Source of the DNA: Pedobacter sp. L105
Lineage (GTDB): Bacteria; Bacteroidota; Bacteroidia; Sphingobacteriales; Sphingobacteriaceae
NCBI RefSeq assembly: GCF_009765875.1
Contig: NZ_LMUP01000004.1
Coordinates: 1-64,000, forward strand
Length of the DNA: 64,000 nt
Direction of reading: 5' to 3'
Shown here: positions 52,113 to 60,921 of the stretch, piece by piece
Layout: every line of letters starts with the position of its first letter
Numbering within the stretch: position 1 is the stretch's first letter
Notes under the pieces: model-generated
Databases searched by the model: none
The model's input: the letters and a program-made list of their open reading frames with translations, nothing else
What the model was told of the DNA's origin: nothing
Position numbers and translations under genes: made by a program

Positions 52113-53297
52113 ATGGACACATCTAGAGAAAGAATCACTTACTTGTTTAAACTGTATGCAGAACATACAGCTACGCAGCAAGAAATTGATGAACTCTATA
52201 AATTAGTTTGTGAATCTCCTGATGATGAACAGCTCTCTATGCTTCTACAAGATCTTTGGGAAGATGCAGCTACCGAAAAACCACTTTTCTCTCCAGAAAA
52301 AACGGAAGAGATTTTAAATTCTATTCTTAAAGTGGAAGCTGAACAGCCTCTCCTGACAAAAAAGAAGGCTAGCTTTTCTTTCCTGCTGAAAGCAGCTGCA
52401 GCAGCCATTTTACTAATGACTGGTTTTTTTTATTTCCACCAAAGAAACCCGGCTCTGGTTGTTAAAACGGTTAAGCACAGCCCTAAACAGGATATCCTTC
52501 CCGGAGGAAACCACGCAATTTTAACTCTGGCAAATGGTAAAACGATCAAATTAGATCATATCCGGAATGGAGTTTTGGTTGAGCATGATGGTTTACAGAT
52601 CACAAAGACCGGCAGCGGACAATTGTTATACAACCTTACTGCAGTAACGGGTAAACCAGATGATGCAGAAAATATGATTTCTACCCCTAAAGGCGGGCAA
52701 TATCAAATACTCCTGTCTGATGGTACAAAAGTATGGCTAAATGCCGCCTCGTCGCTTCGTTTCCCTGTCTGCTTTAACCAGCAGTCAAGGAAAGTGGAGC
52801 TGACAGGTGAAGCTTATTTTGAAGTGGCAAAAAATCCAGCTCGCCCTTTTATCGTTAAAACAGCCAATACATCCATCAAAGTGTTTGGTACCCATTTCAA
52901 TGTAATGGCTTATCCCGACGAAAGCACCTCCAAAACCACCCTGCTGGAAGGCAGTGTTAGTGTAAGCAGTGCCACGGCTTCAGATCTGATTAAACCTGGA
53001 GAGCAGGCTCTACTGAATCAAGATGGCAAGATCTCGATCCAGAAACACATTAATGAACGCGAAGTAATGGCATGGAAGAACGGCAATTTCAGTTTTGAGG
53101 ATACCGGGATACAGGAAGTAATGCGTCAGGTTGCCCGCTGGTATGATGTAAGCGTAGTTTATGAGGGTAAAATACCCACTAAAAGGCTTACGGGAACGCT
53201 TTCACGAAATGTAAATGCTTCTACCCTGTTCAATATGTTGAGTTATACAGGCATAAATTTCAGAATTGAAGAAAAAAGAATTATTGTGACGAATTAA
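52113..53297 (+). CDS. FecR-family anti-sigma factor
   Basis: 394-aa inner-membrane regulator. Cytoplasmic N-terminal part (residues 1-85) that would hold the sigma factor, one membrane span at about 88-108 (AAAAAILLMTGFFYFHQ), a periplasmic FecR domain (ISTPKGGQYQILLSDGTKVWLNAASSLRFP, VELTGEAYFEVAKNPARPFIVKT, IKVFGTHFNVMAYPDE) and a C-terminal DUF4974 domain (FSFEDTGIQEVMRQVARWYDVSVVYEG, TLFNMLSYTGINFRIEEKRIIVTN). It relays the signal from the STN domain of the SusC encoded next to the sigma factor. Confidence 0.95.
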   Translation: MDTSRERITYLFKLYAEHTATQQEIDELYKLVCESPDDEQLSMLLQDLWEDAATEKPLFSPEKTEEILNSILKVEAEQPLLTKKKASFSFLLKAAAAAILLMTGFFYFHQRNPALVVKTVKHSPKQDILPGGNHAILTLANGKTIKLDHIRNGVLVEHDGLQITKTGSGQLLYNLTAVTGKPDDAENMISTPKGGQYQILLSDGTKVWLNAASSLRFPVCFNQQSRKVELTGEAYFEVAKNPARPFIVKTANTSIKVFGTHFNVMAYPDESTSKTTLLEGSVSVSSATASDLIKPGEQALLNQDGKISIQKHINEREVMAWKNGNFSFEDTGIQEVMRQVARWYDVSVVYEGKIPTKRLTGTLSRNVNASTLFNMLSYTGINFRIEEKRIIVTN

Positions 53298-53341
53298 CCA
53301 AATAAAGATCAATCTATGATAAACCTAATAAATACCGAGCT

Positions 53342-53457
53342 ATGAAAAAAAACCGACCCTAAGATTAAGCAATAAAATCTGGCTGAAAAAAGCAGAAAAC
53401 CGGGAAGTGTTCGCAGCACTTTCCCGGAAAAAAGTCAGGTTCACATTCGCTGCATGA
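53342..53457 (+). promoter_or_regulatory. FecR-SusC intergenic leader: short ORF and strong hairpin
   Basis: ATG at 53342 opens a six-codon frame ending at 53362 (MKKNRP). At 53400-53427 CCGGGAAGTG and CACTTTCCCGG form a 10-bp stem with a single bulged T and a 7-nt loop; the following GAAAAAAG is not a T-tract. A second frame, entered if one A were gained in the A8 run after the ATG, stays open for about 38 codons to TGA at 53455-53457. SusC starts at 53494. Confidence 0.45.
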
Positions 53458-53493
53458 TGAATGAACTAAATGTTTAACTAACCAAACAAATGT

Positions 53494-56400
53494 ATGAATT
53501 TTAATGCTAAGGCACGCCCTATAGCCTGGCCACTCCCGGCCCAAACTATTTTAATCATGAAATTAACCGTCGTTATTTTTATTGCGGCGCTCACCCAGGT
53601 AAGCGCTGCAAGTTATAGCCAGGTTGTCAGTATCCATCAAAAAAAGGTTTCTGTGGAAAAGATCCTGAACATCATCGCAGAACAAACCGGATACAGCTTA
53701 CTTTACGATAAACAGGATATCGCTAAAGAGTCATTGGTCAATATCGATCTGGATAATGCCAGTATCGAAAAAGCCCTTGATGAATGCCTCAATAATCAGC
53801 CCTTGTCCTACAAAATTATTCAGCAGACCATTGTTTTGAGAAGGAAAGACGATTTGAAAAATGGGCGGAGCGTACAGAAAGTGGGCGGAACAATTACTGA
53901 TGATAAGGGACAGCCATTGCCAGGCGTCAGTGTAAAAGTAAAAGGAACTACAGTTGGTACCGTTACAGATGCCAATGGGAAATATGCCCTGATCGCCGAA
54001 GGTAATTCGACGCTGATTTTTAGCTCCATTGGATTTGCCGTTCAGGAGATAGCCATCAATAACCGTACACAGATCGATGTTAAGCTGGCTGAAAATAACC
54101 AGGCGCTGACCGAGGTTGTGGTAGTTGGGTATGGTACGCAGAAAAAAGAAGAACTCACCTCGGCCGTATCCAATGTAAAAGCTGAAGATTTTAACCAGGG
54201 AGGCTCCAAAAATGCAATGGACCTGATACAGGGAAAAGTTGCTGGTTTGACCATTACCAGAACTGGCGGTGGTGACCCTAACTCTGGTGTTTCTATACAG
54301 TTGCGCGGGGTAACCTCGCTGACTGGTGACAGAAGCCCCTTAATTGTTATTGATGGTATTCCGGGAGGGAATCTTGACCTTTTGCAACAGGACGATATTG
54401 AATCGATGTCTGTACTGAAGGATGGTTCTGCCGCGGCAATTTACGGAACGCGTGCCAATGGAGGGGTTATTTTGGTGACCACCAAAAAAGGGAAAAAAGG
54501 CCCTGCAACTTATGATTATTCCACATACTTTTCCAGGGATTATTTACTTAAAAAACCTGATTTCTTAGATGCGGCAGGTTACCGCTCTTTAATCAGCCAG
54601 GGGCTGGTGAATAAACAATATGACAATGGCTCTTCCTCAGATTTTTATGGGGCATTGCTGGATAAGAATAATCTCACCCAATACCATAACCTGGCACTTT
54701 CGGGTGGCGGTGAAAATGCAACTTACCGGGCTTCGGTTTTCTATAACGACTTGAATGGTATTGCTCAGCAAAATACCCGTACCAATTACGGCACCCGTTT
54801 AAGTGTTACGCAAAAAGGCTTGCAAGGCAAATTAAGTGCACAGATCAATCTGGCGACAAACTATAATAAAGCGAATTTGCTGGGCGGAAATTCTGCAGAT
54901 AATCCTTTGGGCATAGGTACAAATTTTGATAACGCTCTGGTGCAAAACCCTACAGATCCTATCTATAACCCAGATGGTAGTTTTTACCAGGATCAAACTT
55001 ACCCCAACCAGATCGCACGCCTGGCCCAGGAAAAATATACCAGGGACCAGCAAACTACTTCTGGAGATGCAAAACTTACGTTAGAAATCATTAAAGGGTT
55101 AAAAGCTTCTATTTTCGGCTCTATACAGCGAAATGCATATATAGATGACCTATATTATGATCAGGGTTCCTTTGATTCGCAAAAGGGCTATATGCTAAAT
55201 GGAACCGCTATTAATGGAACCGGATATGCCTATAAATACTCTTACCTGGAAAAAAATTACGCTGTAGAGCCTACCCTTGAATACACAACCACCATTGCGA
55301 AGGACCATAACATTGATGTGATCGCTGGTTATAGCTATCAATACAACAATACCGAAAATTTTTACGCTGAAAATTCAGGCTTTGCCAATGATGTTTTCGA
55401 GGATAATAACCTCAATGCTGGTACTTTTCTTACTGATGGAAAAGGAGGCCTTAACAGTTTTAAGGAAGACAACAAACTAATTGCATTCTTTGGAAGGGTA
55501 AACTACAATTACAAAGACAAGTATCTGCTGGAACTGGTATTACGTCATGAAGGCTCCTCCCGTTTTGGTGCAAACCACAAATGGGGAAATTTCCCTGCGG
55601 CATCAGCCGGATGGAATATCACCAAAGAAAGTTTCATGAACAACATTAAAGCGATCAGTAACTTAAAACTAAGAGCAGGAATTGGTGTAACGGGTAATCA
55701 GGGAATCCCTAATTATCAATCACTCGTTACGCTGGGTACAGGTAATTACTATTTGTTCGGCATCGATCCAAACGGCGGAGAAACATGGAACCAGACTTAT
55801 GGCCCAAGCAGAAACCCCAATCCCGATCTGAGATGGGAGAAGAAAACGGAAGTAAACGTAGGCTTGGATTTTTCCCTTTTCAATTTTCGTCTGAACGGTA
55901 CTTTAGATGTATATAAACGTAAAACGACCGACCTGCTGGAAAATTATAATACCCAGCTTCCCTCTTATATCCAATCTACGATTTATACCAATGTAGGCGC
56001 CATCCAGAACAGCGGAGTGGAACTGAGCCTGAACGGGGTGATCCTGAAAAGGAAAGACTTCACCTGGAACTCAACCGTTACAGCAAGTACTCAAAGCAGT
56101 AAGATGCTGAGCTTTTCAAATGATATCTACAATATAGATTACCTTGAATTTGGCCCTATAAGTGGTAATGGTGCGCTGGGTAACGCCATCCGGACGGTAG
56201 CAGGTGGTAAACTGGGTGACTTTTTCGGTAAACGTTTTGCTGGATTTACATCAACAGGAGACTGGCTTTTTTACAATGCTAAAGGAGAAAAAGTAAGTGC
56301 AGACGTCATCACTGATGCCGATAAAACAGTAATTGGAAATGGTATTCCAAAATATTATGCTTCCTGGACCAATACTTTCAAATACAAACAATTTGACCTG

Positions 56401-56793
56401 ACAGTTTTCTTACGCGGTAAGTTTGATTATGACATACTTAATACCACGGAGCTTTCTTATGGAAATAAAGTAGCCTTACCAAACAACGTTCTGGCTTCGG
56501 CCAATACTACGCATAAGGATTTAAACGGATCTTATCAGTTTTCAGATTATTACCTGGAATCAGGCAGTTTTGTGAAGCTGGACAACGTTACTTTCGGCTA
56601 CACCTTTGTGCCTAAAACCAAATATATCCGTAACCTGAGAGTTTACGCAAGTGCCAAAAATGTGGCTACCATCACCGGCTATAAGGGAGTAGATCCTGAG
56701 GTAGAAGATACTGGGTTGGCGCCAGGTATTGATAACCACGGTGTATATCCCCGAACCAGAACATTCACTTTAGGACTTAACGTAGGTTTTTAA
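53494..56793 (+). CDS. SusC/RagA-family receptor 3 with STN signalling domain
   Basis: 1099-aa TonB-dependent transducer. The hydrophobic signal segment lies at about 21-45 (LPAQTILIMKLTVVIFIAALTQVSA). An STN domain at about 55-115 (VSVEKILNIIAEQTGYSLLYDKQDIAKESLVNIDL) contacts FecR. CarboxypepD_reg-like domain at 130-200 (GGTITDDKGQPLPGVSVKVKGTTVGTVTDANGKYAL), TonB-box-like TEVVVVGYGTQKKEELTSAVS, plug with DDIESMSVLKDGSAAAIYGTRANGGVILVTTKKG, then the barrel ending FTLGLNVGF. Ligand unknown. Starts 196 nt after fecR. Confidence 0.96.
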   Translation: MNFNAKARPIAWPLPAQTILIMKLTVVIFIAALTQVSAASYSQVVSIHQKKVSVEKILNIIAEQTGYSLLYDKQDIAKESLVNIDLDNASIEKALDECLNNQPLSYKIIQQTIVLRRKDDLKNGRSVQKVGGTITDDKGQPLPGVSVKVKGTTVGTVTDANGKYALIAEGNSTLIFSSIGFAVQEIAINNRTQIDVKLAENNQALTEVVVVGYGTQKKEELTSAVSNVKAEDFNQGGSKNAMDLIQGKVAGLTITRTGGGDPNSGVSIQLRGVTSLTGDRSPLIVIDGIPGGNLDLLQQDDIESMSVLKDGSAAAIYGTRANGGVILVTTKKGKKGPATYDYSTYFSRDYLLKKPDFLDAAGYRSLISQGLVNKQYDNGSSSDFYGALLDKNNLTQYHNLALSGGGENATYRASVFYNDLNGIAQQNTRTNYGTRLSVTQKGLQGKLSAQINLATNYNKANLLGGNSADNPLGIGTNFDNALVQNPTDPIYNPDGSFYQDQTYPNQIARLAQEKYTRDQQTTSGDAKLTLEIIKGLKASIFGSIQRNAYIDDLYYDQGSFDSQKGYMLNGTAINGTGYAYKYSYLEKNYAVEPTLEYTTTIAKDHNIDVIAGYSYQYNNTENFYAENSGFANDVFEDNNLNAGTFLTDGKGGLNSFKEDNKLIAFFGRVNYNYKDKYLLELVLRHEGSSRFGANHKWGNFPAASAGWNITKESFMNNIKAISNLKLRAGIGVTGNQGIPNYQSLVTLGTGNYYLFGIDPNGGETWNQTYGPSRNPNPDLRWEKKTEVNVGLDFSLFNFRLNGTLDVYKRKTTDLLENYNTQLPSYIQSTIYTNVGAIQNSGVELSLNGVILKRKDFTWNSTVTASTQSSKMLSFSNDIYNIDYLEFGPISGNGALGNAIRTVAGGKLGDFFGKRFAGFTSTGDWLFYNAKGEKVSADVITDADKTVIGNGIPKYYASWTNTFKYKQFDLTVFLRGKFDYDILNTTELSYGNKVALPNNVLASANTTHKDLNGSYQFSDYYLESGSFVKLDNVTFGYTFVPKTKYIRNLRVYASAKNVATITGYKGVDPEVEDTGLAPGIDNHGVYPRTRTFTLGLNVGF

Positions 56794-56803
56794 ATTCAAG
56801 AAC

Positions 56804-58426
56804 ATGAAAAGACATTACAAACTATCAGTTTTCTCTTTACTGATCCTACTTGTACTAGGCAGCAGCTGTACCAAACTGAATGAAAACGTATACAGCGAGA
56901 TAACGAGCGACAATTATTATAATAACCCCAATGAGGTATTATCGGCAGTGCTCAGGCCTTATACCCATGCCGGTGCATGGGCTGCCCCTACTGGTCAGCA
57001 AAGTGCTTACAGACTTAATGAGTTATCCGGAGATCAGCTGGCCTGGCCGGTAAAAGGAGTTCATGGTTATGACAATGGCGACTGGATCCGTCAGCATTAC
57101 CACACCTGGAACTCACTCGAAGACAATATCTGGAATCCATGGAGTTTAATGTTTACAGGGATTGGTTATTGCAACGACCCGATCACTAACCTGATGGCTT
57201 ATGATTTGGGCCGTATGGGAATTACAGCTGTACAAAGAGATCAATATGTTGCTGAACTTAAAGTATTCCGTGCCTGGCATTACCTGAAACTGATGGACCT
57301 TTATGGAAACATCCCTGTAGTTACCCAGGTTGGAACTCCATTGAGTCCGCCGACAGAAAGCCGCGCACAGGTTTTCGCTTTTATAGAAAGCGAACTGAAA
57401 GCCAATGTAGACCTGTTACCTAAACTCTCCCAGCAATCTGTAGGAAGAATTACACAGGCCGCAGGTTATGCCATGCTGGCTGAACTCTATCTGAATGCAG
57501 AAGTATGGACAGGAACAGCCAAATGGGATGAATGTACAGCAGCGTGTGATAAGATCTTAACCGGACAGACCGGAGGGCAGAATGGTGCGGCTACGCTTGA
57601 TCCTAACCTAACTGTTACCTTTAGCAATACCAACACAACCTCATCGACCGAAAACCTGTTTGTACTGGCTTATAATTATCAGCTAACTACTACCAGGATT
57701 GGCTGGAATAGTGATTTCTTTCACTTCAATCAAAAGTATATTTATGGCGGCGATGCTAATGGAAATGATGGTGTAGTAGTTATTCCAAGCGCTTATGATG
57801 CCTTTGCAGACAATGACCTTAGAAAATCTACCTGGATGCTCATTGGCCCGCAGTATTATTTTACAGACCCCAAAAAACCGGTTACAGGCAGTTACGAATA
57901 TAAAGATCAGCCGCTGGTTTTCGTAGATAATATTCAGCGGAACAGTGAAGGTTCTACTGTGTCAAGCATGACTACAGGTGAAGAAAACAGCGGGGCTCGT
58001 TTTAACAAATATAGATCAGGCCCTTCTACGGATGCCAATTACTGGAGTAATGACTGGGTGATTTACCGTTTAACTGATATTTATTTCTATAAAGCTGAGG
58101 CTTTAATGCGCAAAAATGGAGGTACTGCCACGGGTGATGCTGTAACGTTGATCAATACCTGCAGGAAAAGGGCCTTCGCTGATGCCGACTGGCAGGCTGC
58201 AGCATATACCACAGGGTCATTAACGATGGATGAATTGTTAGCAGAACGTGGAAGAGAATTTATTTTTGAAGGTAAAAGGCGCACGGACCTGATCAGGTTC
58301 GGTAAATTCGTTACCGCAGCATGGTGGGACCATACCCCAAGCAATAATAAAAATCTGAATGTTTATCCTATTCCAAACAGACAGCTTACTGCAAATAAAA
58401 ATTTAGTACAGAATCCGGGTTACTAG
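56804..58426 (+). CDS. RagB/SusD-family lipoprotein 3
   Basis: 540-aa nutrient-binding lipoprotein, lipobox Cys22 (LGSSC). Typical RagB/SusD layout: NVYSEITSDNYYNNPNEVLSAVLRPYTH near 30, VAELKVFRAWHYLKLMDLYGNIPVVT near 145-170, QAAGYAMLAELYLNAEVWTG near 225, YRLTDIYFYKAEALMRKNGG near 425, LLAERGREFIFEGKRRTDLIRFGKF near 480, ending YPIPNRQLTANKNLVQNPGY. It pairs with SusC 3 (10-nt gap); a terminator follows, so no enzyme gene is in this transcript. Confidence 0.95.
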   Translation: MKRHYKLSVFSLLILLVLGSSCTKLNENVYSEITSDNYYNNPNEVLSAVLRPYTHAGAWAAPTGQQSAYRLNELSGDQLAWPVKGVHGYDNGDWIRQHYHTWNSLEDNIWNPWSLMFTGIGYCNDPITNLMAYDLGRMGITAVQRDQYVAELKVFRAWHYLKLMDLYGNIPVVTQVGTPLSPPTESRAQVFAFIESELKANVDLLPKLSQQSVGRITQAAGYAMLAELYLNAEVWTGTAKWDECTAACDKILTGQTGGQNGAATLDPNLTVTFSNTNTTSSTENLFVLAYNYQLTTTRIGWNSDFFHFNQKYIYGGDANGNDGVVVIPSAYDAFADNDLRKSTWMLIGPQYYFTDPKKPVTGSYEYKDQPLVFVDNIQRNSEGSTVSSMTTGEENSGARFNKYRSGPSTDANYWSNDWVIYRLTDIYFYKAEALMRKNGGTATGDAVTLINTCRKRAFADADWQAAAYTTGSLTMDELLAERGREFIFEGKRRTDLIRFGKFVTAAWWDHTPSNNKNLNVYPIPNRQLTANKNLVQNPGY

Positions 58427-58446
58427 TAATTCGCAACAAATTTTAA

Positions 58447-58487
58447 AAAAAAGTCCTTTAAACTTAAGTTTGAAGGACTTTTTTTTA
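58447..58487 (+). terminator. Intrinsic terminator after SusD 3
   Basis: AAGTCCTTTAAACTT and AAGTTTGAAGGACTT (58451-58480) form a long stem with one mismatch, followed by TTTTTT. A-rich left flank makes it possibly bidirectional toward the GH76 gene on the other strand. Confidence 0.9.
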
Positions 58488-58531
58488 TGGCTAACTTATG
58501 CTAAAGCGGCAAGCTGTTAGTTAATGTGCTT

Positions 58532-59704
58532 TTATTGAATAATAGCTTCTGCTTTTAATTTCGCTGCTGCCTCGATCATGATTACGCCACTTAACTGGGT
58601 AGTCAGATCTGTACTTCCGGAAGGAAGTTTCGTCCAATCCGGACTGATCATCAGGGATGGCCTGGCAATTCCTTTAACATAAAGAGACTGTGCATTCTTT
58701 TGTAAGAAACTGGCATATTTGGCTTTGTCGGTAGCATCCAGATCGGGTAATTCCGCCAGCAATGTCAGGTAACGTATAGCTACTCCTTTAAACAGTCCAC
58801 CATCACCTTGTCCCTCGCTTTTAAATATTCCGTTTACTGTTAAATTCGGATCAACGATTGCATTATTAGCTGTACGGATAGCATCCTGAAGGTAAGCCGG
58901 ATCTTTGGTAATCGTATACATCTCAATAGCAGAACCAATAAACAAACCCTGATCATAAGTAAACACCCAATTGTCTACCTCCCCATCCTGGTTTCTGTTA
59001 ATTCCATCCAGCACCTCACCTGAGGTAGCATTTACCAGGGTAGCTTTCATCCAGTCATAGAGGCTCTTGGCCAGCGTAAGGTCTTCAGCTTTGCCCTGTA
59101 GTTCATATAACCTGGCAGCCAGAATAGTGGCATTACCGGTTGAAGGGATATTTTTATAATATAACTGTGTTCTTTGCCAGGCGATTCCACCTCCTGCAAC
59201 GGTATTGGAGCCGCCTTTTATTTCGGTATATAAGAGCTGGGCGACGCTCAAATAATCGGCGTCATTAGTTTCTTTGTATGCCCTGAGACTTGCATTGGCA
59301 AGCCAACCCATGTCATCATAAAATTCATTAGGATAGGCCCCGCCATTGGTTGTTTTTATACCAGTCAGCAATGTTTTCATACGCTGCGTGTAAACAGCAT
59401 TTTTAGTTCTTAAATATCCATCTGTTAAAACATCCAGCATATGCGCATTAGGCCAATAATTGAAGGTATTATTTCCGCTATTGTTCTGGATAAAATAGTT
59501 GCGGTCTGCCGAGATAAAGGCTACATAAGTGCCAGCCTGCAATGAATCACTGAGTAAAGCATAATTATAACTCACATTACTTACCGGAGTAACAGGACCT
59601 ATTGGGGTGACAGCAGGATCACTGCTTTTGGAACATGCACTTAGAACCAGTGCAGCAACAAACAACTGTACAGCTGTGAAGTAATTAGAATATTTGGTTT
59701 TCAT
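58532..59704 (-). CDS. Glycoside hydrolase family 76 (alpha-1,6-mannanase-like) lipoprotein
   Basis: 390-aa surface lipoprotein (lipobox Cys24 in VLSAC) of the GH76 family, endo-alpha-1,6-mannanases acting on the backbone of fungal alpha-mannan or related glycans. The catalytic Asp pair is D130-D131 in PNEFYDDMGWLANAS. Other family marks: FNYWPNAHMLDVLTDGYLRT near 81-100, GGGIAWQRTQLYYKNIPSTGNATILAARLYELQG near 175-210, and NWVFTYDQGLFIGSAIEMY near 250. Last gene of the minus-strand SusC-SusD-SusE/F-GH76 locus. Confidence 0.93.
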   Translation of the reverse strand: MKTKYSNYFTAVQLFVAALVLSACSKSSDPAVTPIGPVTPVSNVSYNYALLSDSLQAGTYVAFISADRNYFIQNNSGNNTFNYWPNAHMLDVLTDGYLRTKNAVYTQRMKTLLTGIKTTNGGAYPNEFYDDMGWLANASLRAYKETNDADYLSVAQLLYTEIKGGSNTVAGGGIAWQRTQLYYKNIPSTGNATILAARLYELQGKAEDLTLAKSLYDWMKATLVNATSGEVLDGINRNQDGEVDNWVFTYDQGLFIGSAIEMYTITKDPAYLQDAIRTANNAIVDPNLTVNGIFKSEGQGDGGLFKGVAIRYLTLLAELPDLDATDKAKYASFLQKNAQSLYVKGIARPSLMISPDWTKLPSGSTDLTTQLSGVIMIEAAAKLKAEAIIQ

Positions 59705-59720
59705 GATTTTTTAGATGAAT

Positions 59721-59755
59721 TAAAAGCGTTACAACTTCATGCTGCAACGCTTTTA
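59721..59755 (-). terminator. Hairpin between SusE/F-like and GH76 genes
   Basis: On the minus strand TAAAAGCGTT (59755-59746), a 15-nt loop, and AACGCTTTTA (59730-59721), a perfect 10-bp stem. It begins 5 nt after the SusE/F stop and ends 17 nt before the GH76 start. Weak T-run (CTTTTAATT). It could act as a partial terminator or mRNA stabiliser that sets GH76 expression relative to the upstream genes. Confidence 0.6.
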
Positions 59756-59760
59756 ATAAT

Positions 59761-60897
59761 TTATTTTATAGTAACGCTGTTGGTGTAATTAGGTATTGTC
59801 GGGCTATAGTTCACATTGACATTACAATTCTTATTATTTACAGATGGGTCGAGTTTGTAACAAAAATCAAATTGCGAATTGTTTACAGGATACATATACC
59901 AGTAAGATAAAGCGGTACTGCTGTTGGGATCTGAATTATCAGAGTTCACACTTCCATACCATTCTGTAGACTGTACGCCAGCAGAATTCATGACAACAAA
60001 CTGGTACTTATAACGGCTGTCAGCTCCATATGACTCTTGCGGGATCGCTATCGGTGTATTATCAATTTCCCACTGACTGTTTCCAATGTAAGGTAATTTA
60101 AACGATATCGAATTGTTTGGAGCAGACCAGAAACCTACGGATATAATCTGCGTAAGTGTAGCAGAAGCCGTACTGAGATCTATTGAAATGCGGTAAACAT
60201 TTTTGCTGCCGCTTACCGTTGTAGTTCCGCCTAACTGAACACTATTTGTATTTTGTATAGAGTATACAGTGGGCGTTCCCGTGGTTTTATCAATTAAGGT
60301 ATATGTACCTGCCTGTAAAGAAGTATACAATTCAAAAATACCGTCACCTGTCTTTTTAAAGGCTAAAGCTTTGGTTGCATCAGCACCCTGCTCTGTAGCT
60401 GTTCCTGTTAGAAAAAGTGTGGCAGGAAGTACGGCAAAACCAGCAGGCCTTGTTACCTGGATAATATGACTGGCTGTACTTACTTTAGCATTGGTTGCCT
60501 TGGAAACGATAACTGCCCACTTAAATGTTCCGCTGCTGGACGACTGAATACCAGCCAGGGATGCAACGGTATTCAGGATCTTTTGGGTAATTGTTGCCTG
60601 GGCCTGGAGACCAGAACCATCAGAAAGCACTTTATAGAGGGGCTTACTGAAATCACCGTCTGCTTTATCAAAAGCCACTTCATACAACACCAGGTCCTGA
60701 GTTGTACTGGGAGCCCATTGAAAGACTACACTTGGCCCTGTTGCAGGCTGCAGGCTGATGCTGGTCTGATCTGCCGGTGCATTTAACGTAGTTACAGGAT
60801 TAACATTAGTATCCAATGGCTTAACATCCTTTTTGCAGGAAGTAAAAGCAATGGCGACCAACATAACCATAAAGCTTAATTTTATATATGTCTTCAT
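59761..60897 (-). CDS. SusE/SusF-like outer-membrane lipoprotein
   Basis: 378-aa lipoprotein, lipobox Cys21 (IAFTSC). N-terminal Ig-like SusE domain (TTLNAPADQTSISLQPATGPSVVFQWAPST, residues 37-70; LYEVAFDKADGDFSKPLYKVLSDG). Then starch-binding-like modules (LFLTGTATEQGADATKALAFKKTGDGIFELYTSLQAGTYTLIDK near 160-205; VGFWSAPNNSISFKLPYIGNSQWEIDNTPIAIP near 250-285). Likely a surface glycan-binding protein for the GH76 substrate. Sits 24 nt after the SusD gene. Confidence 0.85.
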   Translation of the reverse strand: MKTYIKLSFMVMLVAIAFTSCKKDVKPLDTNVNPVTTLNAPADQTSISLQPATGPSVVFQWAPSTTQDLVLYEVAFDKADGDFSKPLYKVLSDGSGLQAQATITQKILNTVASLAGIQSSSSGTFKWAVIVSKATNAKVSTASHIIQVTRPAGFAVLPATLFLTGTATEQGADATKALAFKKTGDGIFELYTSLQAGTYTLIDKTTGTPTVYSIQNTNSVQLGGTTTVSGSKNVYRISIDLSTASATLTQIISVGFWSAPNNSISFKLPYIGNSQWEIDNTPIAIPQESYGADSRYKYQFVVMNSAGVQSTEWYGSVNSDNSDPNSSTALSYWYMYPVNNSQFDFCYKLDPSVNNKNCNVNVNYSPTIPNYTNSVTIK

Positions 60898-60921
60898 TTT
60901 TTTTCGATTAATGGTTATGAA

